DNA of 64,000 nucleotides from Mucilaginibacter sp. SMC90 (GTDB lineage: Bacteria > Bacteroidota > Bacteroidia > Sphingobacteriales > Sphingobacteriaceae): assembly GCF_022811725.1 (NCBI RefSeq), contig NZ_CP094527.1, positions 5,890,001 through 5,954,000 of the forward strand, in the 5' to 3' direction. The notes under the pieces are model-generated. The model was not told the origin of the DNA, ran no database searches, and was given only the letters and a program-made list of their open reading frames with translations. Positions within the stretch are counted from its first letter, which is position 1. Each line of letters starts with the position of its first letter. Below are positions 53,247 to 61,870 of this stretch, piece after piece. The translations under genes and the position numbers were made by a program.

Positions 53247-54122
53247 ATGAAACCGCTTTTACTCAAAGTTTCTGCCGATCCAGCGCATTCTTTTAGCGTA
53301 AGGCATGATATGTTGCCTGACATCAATAACCGCTGGCATTGCCACCCTGAGCTTGAACTGATTTATTTTACAAAGGGCGGCGGAACGCAATTTATAGGCG
53401 ACAGCATTAAACAGTTTGAGGCCGGCGATATGGTATTGGTTGGATCAAACCTTCCGCACTACTGGCGTTTTGACGATGTGCACTTTGGCAATAGCGGCGA
53501 CCAGGTGCCGGTTGATACCATTGTGGTGCATTTTTGTGAAAACTTTTGGGGCGATCAGTTTCTTCAGCTCCCGGAAAATAAGCTGATCAAGGTACTGCTT
53601 GAACGTTCCAAACGCGGTCTGCAAATAACCGGCGAAACAAAAAAACAGGTAGCCGACACCCTGGCAACCATGCTTAATACCGATGGGGCCGAAAGGATCA
53701 TTATGCTGCTAAAAGCGCTGAATACCATAGCGGGCAGTTCGCCGCTTAATTATTTAACTTCCATAGGGTTTAAGTATGATCACAATGAATCGGAAAGCGA
53801 CAGGCTCAACAACATTTATGAATACTCGGTACGTAACTTCCGTAAAAAGATCTATCTGGAAGAAATTGCCGATATAGCAGGCGTAAGCGCCAACTCCTTT
53901 TGCCGTTACTTTAAATCAAAAACCCGCAAAACATATTCACAGTTTGTGATCGAAATAAAAGTAGGCTACGCCTGCAAACTGCTCATTGAAAATAAGCTCA
54001 ACATCAAACAGCTTTGCTATGATAGCGGGTTCAATAACTTCTCTACTTTTCATAAACATTTTAAGCAGGTAACCGGCAAAAGCCCGCTGATGTATCAGAA
54101 GGAGTTTACGAAGAAAGCCTGA
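53247..54122 (+). CDS. AraC-family transcriptional regulator
   Basis: Protein of 291 aa. An N-terminal cupin (residues about 10-100, NRWHCHPELELIYFTKG, GDMVLVGSNLPHYWRF) binds an effector such as a sugar; two C-terminal helix-turn-helix motifs lie at about 195-288 (IYLEEIADIAGVSANSFCRYFK, IKQLCYDSGFNNFSTFHKHFK). No local sugar operon is adjacent; the rhamnose (upstream) and fucose (downstream) loci are the nearest candidates. The TGA stop is part of the left arm of a palindromic repeat. Confidence 0.92.
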   Translation: MKPLLLKVSADPAHSFSVRHDMLPDINNRWHCHPELELIYFTKGGGTQFIGDSIKQFEAGDMVLVGSNLPHYWRFDDVHFGNSGDQVPVDTIVVHFCENFWGDQFLQLPENKLIKVLLERSKRGLQITGETKKQVADTLATMLNTDGAERIIMLLKALNTIAGSSPLNYLTSIGFKYDHNESESDRLNNIYEYSVRNFRKKIYLEEIADIAGVSANSFCRYFKSKTRKTYSQFVIEIKVGYACKLLIENKLNIKQLCYDSGFNNFSTFHKHFKQVTGKSPLMYQKEFTKKA

Positions 54123-54279
54123 ACCGGGATTTGGGAGGATTGGCCGGATTAATAGGATCTCGCTTTGCTTGCGGTAGGCAATAAGTTCAAAAAGTTTCAG
54201 ATAATAAAGGATCCTGTAATACTACATTTTCCCTAAAAGAATCCTGCGCATCCCGATAATCCACCCAAATCCCGGTTCA
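54120..54279. repeat. TGA-ended palindromic repeat, copy C
   Basis: Left arm TGAACCGGGATTTGGGAGGA begins at 54120, the stop of the AraC gene, and extends to 54141; the right arm 54258-54279 is its complement over 22 bp with one mismatch. Interior shows no gene. Same terminus TGAACCGGGATT as copy B's right end. Confidence 0.82.
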
Positions 54280-54313
54280 TATCCCTATATTGTAAACCTC
54301 AACCTCTTACAAT

Positions 54314-56734
54314 ATGATCCGCAACATCCTGCTTGTTACCTGGCGAAACCTTATCAAAAACAAAAGTTACACGTTTATTAATATTATCGGGCTTGCTTTA
54401 GGCATGGCAGCGTTTATATTAATATTCGCTTATGTAAATTTTGAAAAGAGTTTTGACCGGATGCATCCCGATGCGGCGAATATTTATAGGGTTGAGAGCC
54501 AGTTTTACCGTGGCGATAACCTTAGCGACAGCTGGCCTACCAGCACCAACGGCTATGCTACCGCTATGAAAGCCAACTTTCCCGAAATTGAATCATACGC
54601 CCGTATCGACTGGCATAATGCAGAGCGGGTAGTAAAGTACAACAACATCAAATTTCGCGAGGAACATGTTTGCTTTGCCGACAGCAACTTCTTTAACTTT
54701 TTTGCTTACCCTATGCTTAAGGGCGATAAGCTTACTGCACTTAATGAGGTTAATTCGATAGTGATCTCACAATCGGCTGCTAAAAAATATTTTGGTAACG
54801 ATGAGCCTGTAGGCAAGTTTTTGGATATCACTACATTGAGCGATAGTTACCATTGTATGGTTACCGGGGTATTTAAAGACCTGCCCGCTAATTCAACCAT
54901 GCAGTTCAACTTCCTGGTATCATGGGCTACTATACCCAAGTTTGAAAAAGATTTTTGGTACCTGCATGAAAGCTACACGTTTGTGAAGCTGAAGCCCCAC
55001 GCAAGCCCGGCTGCGGTTGAAGCCAAATTCCCGGCATTGGCCGAGCGCTATAAAACAGGTCTTTCTTTAAAAGACCTTAAATGGACGATAAAATTGGTCC
55101 CCCTTGCGGATATCCATCTTAACCCCGCCAAACCAAATGAAATTGAGGTAAAAGGAAATCGTTTTGCGGTAGATTTTCTGAGTATCATAGCCTATATCAT
55201 CCTGCTGATTGCCTGTATCAATTACATCAACCTGGCTACCACCAAATCGGTTGACAGGGCACGGGAAGTAGGCATCCGCAAGATAAGCGGCGCGCATGCA
55301 CCGCAATTGATCATGCAGTTCCTTGCCGAATCGGTTATTATCAACCTGGCTGCCCTGGTAGTAGCCTTAATACTGGTATTAGCCGGGCGTTATGGTGTCA
55401 TGAACTATTTATATGGCGAAGGTTCGTATGGTTTGTTATTTGACAGCGCTTTGTATTTGAAACTTGCCGCTGTTTTTGTTGGTAGTATCTTGCTTTCGGG
55501 CATTTACCCTGCAACGGTGCTGGCCCGGATGAAGCCGATAGCAGTACTTAAAGGACGGTTCGCGTTTTCAAAAAGCGGTGTGCTTTTGCGCCGCGGAATG
55601 GTAGCTTTCCAGTTTATGGCTTCGGTATTACTGATTGCTGGTACGTTTGCGGTTTACAGGCAGATAGTTTACATGAACAGCCAAAATACCGGGGTAAATA
55701 TCGATCAGACCATTGTGGTGAAAATGCCTGTTAATACACCGAATTATAATCAAAAAACAGTCAGTTTTAAAAATACGCTACAGGCTTTTGCAGGTGTTAA
55801 AGCCGTTACGCTTTCGGGCGCAGTACCGGGCAAGGAAGTAGGCAAATTTTTGGCCGACAGGCGCTTCGGTGCTCCAAAATCAGAAGAACGGACTTACGAA
55901 ATGCTCCGTGCCGATCATGATTTTATTAAGACTTATGGCTTGCAGATTATAGCCGGCAGGGCCTTTGATAAAAGTCGCCCGGCAGATTCTGTTGGTTTGG
56001 TGATGAACGAAGCTGCTGTAAAACAGTTCGGTTTTGAGTCGCCGCAGGATGCCGTGGGTAAAAAGGTTTGGATTGAAACCCTGGATAAAGAACCCAACGA
56101 GATCATCGGCGTAGTGAAAGACTATCACCAGCAATCGCTTCAGAAAAATTATACCCCGGTTGTCATGTTCATGGATCCTAAACTACCCTGGATCCCCGCC
56201 GATTATATCTCGGTAAAAGTAAACGGAGGCAATATGCGCCAGATGGTTGATAATATCAAAACAACCTGGAATAATACCTTCCCCGAATCATCATTCGATT
56301 TCTTTTTCCTTGACGATTTTTATAACCGTCAGTACGCGCAGGACACCCAGTTTGGTCATGTATTTACCCTGTTTGCTTCGCTGGCGATATTTATTGCCTG
56401 CATTGGTTTGTTTGGCTTAACGGCTTACTCGGCCGCCCGCCGCACCAAAGAGATCGGCGTACGTAAAGTGCTTGGCGCATCGGTGCAAAATATCATTTCC
56501 CTGCTTACCTGGGATGTGGTAAAGCTCATCTTTATATCAAGCCTTGTGGCAATCCCGCTGGCATATATTTTCATTAACCAATGGCTTAACCGTTACGCCT
56601 TCCGGGTGCAGTTAACGTGGTGGCAGTTTGTTGTGCCGGTTTTCGCGCTGGTGGCAATTGCTGTGGCAACTACGTTTTATTTAACCTTCAGGGCGGCATT
56701 GGCTAACCCGACGAGTTCGTTGAGAAATGAATGA
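54314..56734 (+). CDS. FtsX/MacB-like ABC transporter permease
   Basis: Inner-membrane protein of 806 aa. Opens with RNLIKNKSYTFINIIGLALG, the usual start of Bacteroidota FtsX-like permeases, then a large periplasmic MacB_PCD-like domain (about 45-245), three helices (about 285-400), a second periplasmic domain (about 440-670) and three C-terminal helices with RRTKEIGVRKVLGAS. No ATPase gene is adjacent, so it must pair with one elsewhere. Substrate is unknown; peptides, lipids or antimicrobial compounds are typical for the family. Stop TGA at 56732-56734 runs into the next repeat. Confidence 0.88.
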   Translation: MIRNILLVTWRNLIKNKSYTFINIIGLALGMAAFILIFAYVNFEKSFDRMHPDAANIYRVESQFYRGDNLSDSWPTSTNGYATAMKANFPEIESYARIDWHNAERVVKYNNIKFREEHVCFADSNFFNFFAYPMLKGDKLTALNEVNSIVISQSAAKKYFGNDEPVGKFLDITTLSDSYHCMVTGVFKDLPANSTMQFNFLVSWATIPKFEKDFWYLHESYTFVKLKPHASPAAVEAKFPALAERYKTGLSLKDLKWTIKLVPLADIHLNPAKPNEIEVKGNRFAVDFLSIIAYIILLIACINYINLATTKSVDRAREVGIRKISGAHAPQLIMQFLAESVIINLAALVVALILVLAGRYGVMNYLYGEGSYGLLFDSALYLKLAAVFVGSILLSGIYPATVLARMKPIAVLKGRFAFSKSGVLLRRGMVAFQFMASVLLIAGTFAVYRQIVYMNSQNTGVNIDQTIVVKMPVNTPNYNQKTVSFKNTLQAFAGVKAVTLSGAVPGKEVGKFLADRRFGAPKSEERTYEMLRADHDFIKTYGLQIIAGRAFDKSRPADSVGLVMNEAAVKQFGFESPQDAVGKKVWIETLDKEPNEIIGVVKDYHQQSLQKNYTPVVMFMDPKLPWIPADYISVKVNGGNMRQMVDNIKTTWNNTFPESSFDFFFLDDFYNRQYAQDTQFGHVFTLFASLAIFIACIGLFGLTAYSAARRTKEIGVRKVLGASVQNIISLLTWDVVKLIFISSLVAIPLAYIFINQWLNRYAFRVQLTWWQFVVPVFALVAIAVATTFYLTFRAALANPTSSLRNE

Positions 56735-57250
56735 CCGTTGATTTGTTTGATTACGCTGATGACGTTGATTTTTTCTGAACCGAGATTTGGGGGGATTTGC
56801 TGGATGGATGGGATTTCCCGTTGCCCCTTTTGCCGTCGCTCGGCCGGAGCCCATAGCCGTTAACTTAAGTTAAAAAAACTCTTAAAAGCTGGGGAATGTG
56901 CGATTCCCCTCTCGAGAGGGGTGGAGGGGTGTGTTATTCTACGTGCGGCTTATCGCTTGTATAACACACCCCTGCTACCTCTCGTTCCATCGCGCCCCCT
57001 CTCGAGAGGGGATTTTAAAACACTTACACCAAATTTTTTCCCTTAAGTTAACGGCTATGGGCCGGAGTCGAGCGACGGCGAAGAAGAAATAAAGCAGTAT
57101 ATAATATTACTGTAATCCTCTAATCCTAAAAATCAAGGTTCAGAAAAGAATCCGGCTCATCCGATCAATCCTCTAAAAATCCCGGTTCAGACAAAAATCA
57201 AGGTTCAGAAAAAATCAACGCCATCAGCGCAATCAAAAATTCATCAACGG
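56735..57250. repeat. Composite of three nested palindromes (TGA-ended repeat, copy D)
   Basis: Outer arms 56735-56782 and 57203-57250 are about 48 bp, starting CCGTTGAT and ending TTTTTTCTGAACC. A middle palindrome has arms 56833-56870 and 57041-57078 (CCGTCGCTCG and CCCATAGCCGTTAACTTAAG). The inner unit 56900-57011 is a copy of the G/C-rich repeat found at 34455 and 60845. CTGAACC-(T/G)GATTTT units recur in the right flank. The 621-bp gap 56735-57355 holds no gene; the mutarotase promoter lies in 57255-57355. Confidence 0.85.
56884..57015. repeat. G/C-rich palindromic repeat, copy 3 (nested)
   Basis: Core 56900-57011 (112 bp) starts GCGATTCCCCTCTCGAGAGG and ends CTCTCGAGAGGGG; the lead AAAAGCTGGGG is shared with copies 1 and 2. 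More diverged than the other two (CTCGAG replaces the CTTGGG or CTCGGG centre of the arm). Confidence 0.82.
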
Positions 57251-57355
57251 TCCTATGCCAAAATAACTGAACATTTTGGCTAATTTTCGATACTTATTTA
57301 TCTGTAAACCTTATTTCTTTGTATTACCGATATAAACTTTTTTGAGAGCTATTCT

Positions 57356-57688
57356 ATGAGCCAACGATACTGTTTAACCCTCGATCTGAAAGACGACGCG
57401 GCACTCATTGCCGAATACGAAAAATACCACGAAGCCATCTGGCCCGAAATTCATGACAGCATTATTGCCAAAGGAATCACCAATATGGAGATCTACCGTT
57501 TTGATACCCGCATGTTCATGATCATGGAAGTGGATGATACTTTCAGCTTTGAAAAATCGGCAGCTATGGATACTGCAAACCCTAAAGTACAGGAGTGGGA
57601 AGATCTGATGTGGGGCTACCAGTCGCCGGTAAAAAATGCGCCAGTGAGTGCTAAATGGGTTTTAATGGATAAAGTTTTCTCATTATAA
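57356..57688 (+). CDS. L-rhamnose/L-fucose mutarotase-family protein (DUF718)
   Basis: Protein of 110 aa interconverting sugar anomers. Family motif IAEYEKYHEAIWPE carries the active-site Tyr and His, followed by MEIYRFDTRMFMIMEV and the tail WVLMDKVFSL. RhaM-type enzymes are called rhamnose mutarotases, but the neighbours here are two fucosidases and oxidative fucose-pathway enzymes, so L-fucose is the more likely substrate. Precedes GH29 by 12 bp as first gene of the fucose operon. Confidence 0.88.
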   Translation: MSQRYCLTLDLKDDAALIAEYEKYHEAIWPEIHDSIIAKGITNMEIYRFDTRMFMIMEVDDTFSFEKSAAMDTANPKVQEWEDLMWGYQSPVKNAPVSAKWVLMDKVFSL

Positions 57689-57700
57689 AATAGAATAGCC

Positions 57701-59053
57701 ATGCTAAAAAAACTACAATTACTGCTGATGTTTGTATTGCTGATGGCCCCATCGGTATTTGCGCAAAAAATGATAGGCACCGAAACCGATGCCCAAAAAG
57801 ATAAACGCATGGAATGGTGGAAAGACGACCGTTTTGGTATGTTCATTCACTGGGGACTGTACTCGCAGGCTGCCCGCCACGAATGGGTAAAGCACAATGA
57901 AAAAATTGACAATGCCGGTTATCAGAAATATTTCGATCAGTTTAACCCCGATTTGTTCGATCCGCAAAAATGGGCTAAGCAAGCCAAAGCAGCCGGTATG
58001 AAGTATGCCGTGCTAACCACCAAGCACCACGAAGGTTTTTGCCTGTTCGATTCAAAATTTACCGACTATAAAGCACCAAACACCAAAGCCAAACGCGACC
58101 TGGTACGTGAGTACGTGAACGCATTCCGTGCGCAAGGTTTAAAAGTTGGCTTTTATTATTCGCTGTTAGACTGGCACCACCCGCAGTATACTATTGATGA
58201 GATCCATCCGCAATCTCCCGCCGATAAAAGCGATGCATCATATGCTAAGCTGAACAAAGGACGTGATATGGCTAAATACCGTCAATACATGCGCGATCAG
58301 ATCACCGAGCTTTTAACCAAATACGGCAAAATTGATATCCTTTGGCTTGATTTCTCGTTCCCTCGTAAAGATGGACATGGCAAAGGCAAAGACGAGTGGG
58401 GTTCAGTTGAATTGCTTAAACTGATCAGGAAATTACAACCTGGTATCATAGTAGATAACCGTCTGAACCTGGAAGAATACAAAGACGGCGCTGATTTTGA
58501 AACCCCAGAACAGGTGAGCACTGCCGAACTGGCTAAATACCGCGGCAAAACCTGGGAAACCTGCCAAACATTTTCAGGCTCATGGGGATACTACCGCGAC
58601 GAAAATACCTGGAAAACCCACCGCCAGTTGCTTGATCTGTTAATTACATCGGTAAGTAATGGCGGCAACCTGATCCTGAACGTTGGGCCAACCGCACGCG
58701 GCGAGTTTGATTACCGCGCTACCAATGCGCTGGATAGTTTAGCCTACTGGATGCATGCCAACAGTAAATCTATTTATAACTGTACTTACGCTCCCGATAC
58801 CTATAAAATACCCGAAGGCACTAAACTTACTTATAACAAAGCCGCCGGTAAATTGTATGTACAATTGTTCAGCTATCCGCAGGGTAAACTGATACTGCCG
58901 GGATATAAAGGAAAGATCAAATACGCACAGTTTTTGAACGATAGCTCGGAGCTTTTATACAAAGAGGCAAACGGCGACGATCTGGAGGTAACTTTACCGG
59001 CAAAGAAACCGAATTATGAAATACCGGTAATTGAACTTACGCTTCAGCAATAA
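57701..59053 (+). CDS. Alpha-L-fucosidase, GH29 (first copy)
   Basis: Exported retaining alpha-L-fucosidase of 450 aa. Signal peptide ends near SVFAQ. The (beta/alpha)8 domain has DDRFGMFIHWGLYSQ, YAVLTTKHHEGFCLFDSK and the nucleophile Asp217 in ILWLDFSFP; NLILNVGPTARGEFD closes the barrel and a C-terminal beta-sandwich follows. The acid/base Glu position varies in GH29 and is not assigned. It removes terminal L-fucose from glycans, feeding the pathway encoded next. Paralogue at 61871-63160. Confidence 0.95.
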   Translation: MLKKLQLLLMFVLLMAPSVFAQKMIGTETDAQKDKRMEWWKDDRFGMFIHWGLYSQAARHEWVKHNEKIDNAGYQKYFDQFNPDLFDPQKWAKQAKAAGMKYAVLTTKHHEGFCLFDSKFTDYKAPNTKAKRDLVREYVNAFRAQGLKVGFYYSLLDWHHPQYTIDEIHPQSPADKSDASYAKLNKGRDMAKYRQYMRDQITELLTKYGKIDILWLDFSFPRKDGHGKGKDEWGSVELLKLIRKLQPGIIVDNRLNLEEYKDGADFETPEQVSTAELAKYRGKTWETCQTFSGSWGYYRDENTWKTHRQLLDLLITSVSNGGNLILNVGPTARGEFDYRATNALDSLAYWMHANSKSIYNCTYAPDTYKIPEGTKLTYNKAAGKLYVQLFSYPQGKLILPGYKGKIKYAQFLNDSSELLYKEANGDDLEVTLPAKKPNYEIPVIELTLQQ

Positions 59054-59096
59054 GCAAAAATACTGTCCTTACTAAAAGGACCGATCATATAAACTA

Positions 59097-60758
59097 ATGT
59101 CAACACAAAGAGAAACATATTTAAGGATCCATCCGCATGATAACGTACTGGTAGCCCTTCAGGACCTGCCGCAGGGTACTGTTATTACGTTTGATGGGCA
59201 GACTTTTACACTGGTAGATAAAATAGCAGCAAAACACAAATTTGCCATCAATGAATTGCCGCTGGATAAAGAGATTTACATGTATGGCGTACTGGTTGGC
59301 AAGGCTTCGGCAGTTATTCCGCAGGGTGGTTTGCTCACTACCGAAAATGTACATCACGCCGCCGAAGGTTTTCATTTAGGTGAACGTAAACTGGACTGGC
59401 ATCAGCCTGATACTGCCAACTTTGAAGGCAAAACCTTTATGGGTTATCACCGTACCGATGGTTCGGTTGGCACAGGTAACTACTGGATAGTAGTGCCGAT
59501 GGTTTTTTGCGAAAACAGGAATATCAACGTATTGAAAGAAGCATTGGTTGATAAGCTGGGGTATAAGAAAGCCAAAAGCTATGAGGGTGATGTAGAACAG
59601 TTGATGGAGCTTTACCAGGCCGGTAAATCTGTTGAAGAGATTCTGAATGCCGATATCCAAGCTACTGAAGATAAGCCAAACTCCAAACGCCTGTTTAAAA
59701 ATATTGATGGGATTAAATTCCTGAGCCATAGCATGGGCTGTGGCGGTACCCGTGAGGATTCGGATACCCTTTGCGGGTTGATTGCTGGTTATGTTACCCA
59801 TCCCAACGTAGCGGGAGCAACGATATTAAGCTTAGGCTGTCAGCATGCACAGGTAAGCATTTTACAAAATGAAATTGCTAAACGCGATGCTAATTTCAGT
59901 AAGCCGCTGGTTGTGCTGGAGCAGCAAAAAGTAGGTACAGAAAGCGAGCTGTTAAAACAGGCTTTAAAACAAACTTTTGCCGGTTTGGTAAAAGCCAATG
60001 AAACTACCCGTCAGCCAGCACCTTTATCAAAACTATGTGTTGGTTTGGAGTGCGGTGGTTCGGATGGCTTTTCGGGCATTTCGGCTAACCCGGCATTAGG
60101 CTATTTGTCTGATCTGCTGGTTACCATGGGTGGCTCCGTGATCCTTTCAGAATTCCCGGAGCTTTGTGGTGTGGAGCAGGAACTGAGCGACCGCTGTATT
60201 GACGTAGAAACAGCTAACCGCTTCATGCACCTCATGACCACCTACAATGCCCGTGCAGAGGCCGATGGTTCTGGCTTTTATGCCAACCCATCGCCGGGAA
60301 ATATCCGTGATGGCTTGATCACCGATGCCATTAAATCGGCAGGAGCAGCAAAAAAAGGCGGTACATCGCCGGTAACAGCGGTTTTGGATTATCCTGAAAA
60401 AGTTACCAAACCAGGTTTGAATTTATTATGTACCCCGGGCAGCGATGTAGAAAGTACCACAGCCGAAGTAGGTGCAGGTGCAAATATCGTATTGTTTACT
60501 ACTGGTTTGGGAACACCAACAGGTAACCCTGTTACACCGGTTATCAAGTTATCAACCAATACGGCCATGTTTCAGCGCATGCCCGATATTATAGATATCA
60601 ACTGCGGAACCATCATTGAAGGTTCCGAAACCATCCAGCAGGCCGGCGAGCGGATCCTGGACTACGTGATAAAAGTAGCCAGCGGCGAGGCAGAACCAAA
60701 ATCGGTAAAACTCGGCCAGGATGATTTTATTCCTTGGAAGAGAGGGGTGTCGTTGTAG
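59097..60758 (+). CDS. UxaA/GarD-family sugar-acid dehydratase, probable L-fuconate dehydratase
   Basis: Cytosolic enzyme of 553 aa: an N-terminal SAF domain (about 8-95, HPHDNVLVALQDLPQG) followed by the altronate/galactarate dehydratase core, with HRTDGSVGTGNYWIV, SHSMGCGGTREDSDTLCG, LECGGSDGFSGISANP and CTPGSDVESTTAEVGAGAN, including conserved Cys that bind iron in the family. In this locus it is likely to dehydrate L-fuconate (6-deoxy-L-galactonate) to 2-keto-3-deoxy-L-fuconate, in place of the enolase-type enzyme known from Xanthomonas. Substrate is inferred from neighbours; altronate or galactarate remain possible. Confidence 0.85.
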   Translation: MSTQRETYLRIHPHDNVLVALQDLPQGTVITFDGQTFTLVDKIAAKHKFAINELPLDKEIYMYGVLVGKASAVIPQGGLLTTENVHHAAEGFHLGERKLDWHQPDTANFEGKTFMGYHRTDGSVGTGNYWIVVPMVFCENRNINVLKEALVDKLGYKKAKSYEGDVEQLMELYQAGKSVEEILNADIQATEDKPNSKRLFKNIDGIKFLSHSMGCGGTREDSDTLCGLIAGYVTHPNVAGATILSLGCQHAQVSILQNEIAKRDANFSKPLVVLEQQKVGTESELLKQALKQTFAGLVKANETTRQPAPLSKLCVGLECGGSDGFSGISANPALGYLSDLLVTMGGSVILSEFPELCGVEQELSDRCIDVETANRFMHLMTTYNARAEADGSGFYANPSPGNIRDGLITDAIKSAGAAKKGGTSPVTAVLDYPEKVTKPGLNLLCTPGSDVESTTAEVGAGANIVLFTTGLGTPTGNPVTPVIKLSTNTAMFQRMPDIIDINCGTIIEGSETIQQAGERILDYVIKVASGEAEPKSVKLGQDDFIPWKRGVSL

Positions 60759-60761
60759 CCC

Positions 60762-61090
60762 CACCCAAACCCTCCCCTAAAGGGAGAGGGCTTTTGATTA
60801 GCGCGAAGGATAAAGTTATTGGTAACAACACCAACAACGGCGATAAAAGCCGGGGTTCGTGCGATTCCCTCCCTCGGGAGGGTGTAGGGAGGGGTTTCTT
60901 CGATATGCTTAATCGGCATGCATGGCGTATAAACCCCTCCCTGCCACTGCACTGCCCAACCGCACCCCTCCCGAGGGAGGGAATTGAAAAAAGTTGGTGG
61001 TGACAATACCAACAACGGCGTTGAGAGATAAATTATTAATAACCATAAAATAAAAAAGTCTCCCCTTTCAGGGGGAGATTTAGAGGGGGC
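60762..61090. repeat. Composite inverted repeat around G/C-rich palindrome copy 2
   Basis: Outer arms: a CCCAAACCCTCCCCTAAAGG stretch at 60765-60790 and its rough complement at 61061-61090 (TCTCCCCTTTCAGGGGGAGA, then GAGGGGG). The inner core 60861-60981 is copy 2 of the G/C-rich palindrome, flanked by a direct repeat of ACCAACAACGGCG (60830-60842 and 61008-61020). The 334-bp gap 60759-61092 has no gene, and its right arm forms the SDR gene's 5' leader. Confidence 0.75.
60845..60985. repeat. G/C-rich palindromic repeat, copy 2
   Basis: Core 60861-60981, 121 bp and the same length as copy 1, differing at scattered sites mainly in the loop. Lead AAAAGCCGGGG shared with copies 1 and 3. No coding function; antisense reading frames through copies 1 and 2 share a peptide only because the DNA is repeated. 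Confidence 0.88.
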
Positions 61091-61092
61091 TT

Positions 61093-61857
61093 ATGTTCAA
61101 ACTAACCAATAAATCAGTAATTGTAACAGGCGGCGGCAGCGGCATAGGCAAGGCTATGGCTGTATTATTTGCACAGCAAGGTGCCGAAGTTCATATCATC
61201 GAATTAAATGACCAGGCAGCAGCCGATACCGTTAAAGAAATAACCGAAGCAGGCGGAAAAGCCACCGGCTATGCCTGCGACGTGAGCAGCCAGCAACAGG
61301 TGGTTGATACTTTTACCAAAATAGGTAAAATAGATATCCTGATCAATAATGCAGGCATAGCGCATATCGGTCGCGCAGATAATACCAGTACCGAAGATTT
61401 TGAACGCGTATTTAACGTGAATGTTAAAGGCGCTTATAACTGCCTTTACGCAGCTATCCCGGTATTAAAAAGCAACGGCGGCGGCGTGATCCTCAATACT
61501 GCATCAATAGCAGCCAGCGTAGGTATCACCGACAGGTTTGCTTATTCCATGAGCAAGGGCGCTATCCACGCCATGACCTTATCAGTAGCGCGCGATTATC
61601 TGCATGATAACATCCGTTGTAACTGTATCTCGCCGGCAAGGGTGCATACGCCTTTTGTGGATGGTTTTATTGCCAAAAACTATGCGGGCCGCGAAGAAGA
61701 GATCTTTGAAAAGCTGTCAAAAAGCCAGCCGATAGGCAGGATGGGCAAACCGGAAGAAGTAGCTACATTGGCACTGTACCTGTGCTCGGACGAAGCGGGT
61801 TTCATCACCGGTACGGATTATCCTATCGATGGCGGCTTTATCACCCTGAACAACTAA
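61093..61857 (+). CDS. SDR oxidoreductase, probable 2-keto-3-deoxy-L-fuconate dehydrogenase
   Basis: NAD(P)-dependent classical SDR of 254 aa: cofactor motif VTGGGSGIG, Asp in CDV, NNAG, catalytic Tyr151 and Lys155 in YSMSKGA and the C-terminal GTDYPIDGG. Family members in fucose loci oxidise 2-keto-3-deoxy-L-fuconate; the alternative is L-fucose dehydrogenase. Placement between the dehydratase and the FAH hydrolase favours the first. The start follows TTTAGAGGGGGCTT, part of a repeat that may serve as leader and ribosome-binding sequence. Confidence 0.87.
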   Translation: MFKLTNKSVIVTGGGSGIGKAMAVLFAQQGAEVHIIELNDQAAADTVKEITEAGGKATGYACDVSSQQQVVDTFTKIGKIDILINNAGIAHIGRADNTSTEDFERVFNVNVKGAYNCLYAAIPVLKSNGGGVILNTASIAASVGITDRFAYSMSKGAIHAMTLSVARDYLHDNIRCNCISPARVHTPFVDGFIAKNYAGREEEIFEKLSKSQPIGRMGKPEEVATLALYLCSDEAGFITGTDYPIDGGFITLNN

Positions 61858-61870
61858 AACCTGATTTGAT

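Noticed and set aside
54314..56734. Complete ABC exporter
   Set aside because: Only a permease is present; no ATP-binding subunit or membrane-fusion protein gene is adjacent.
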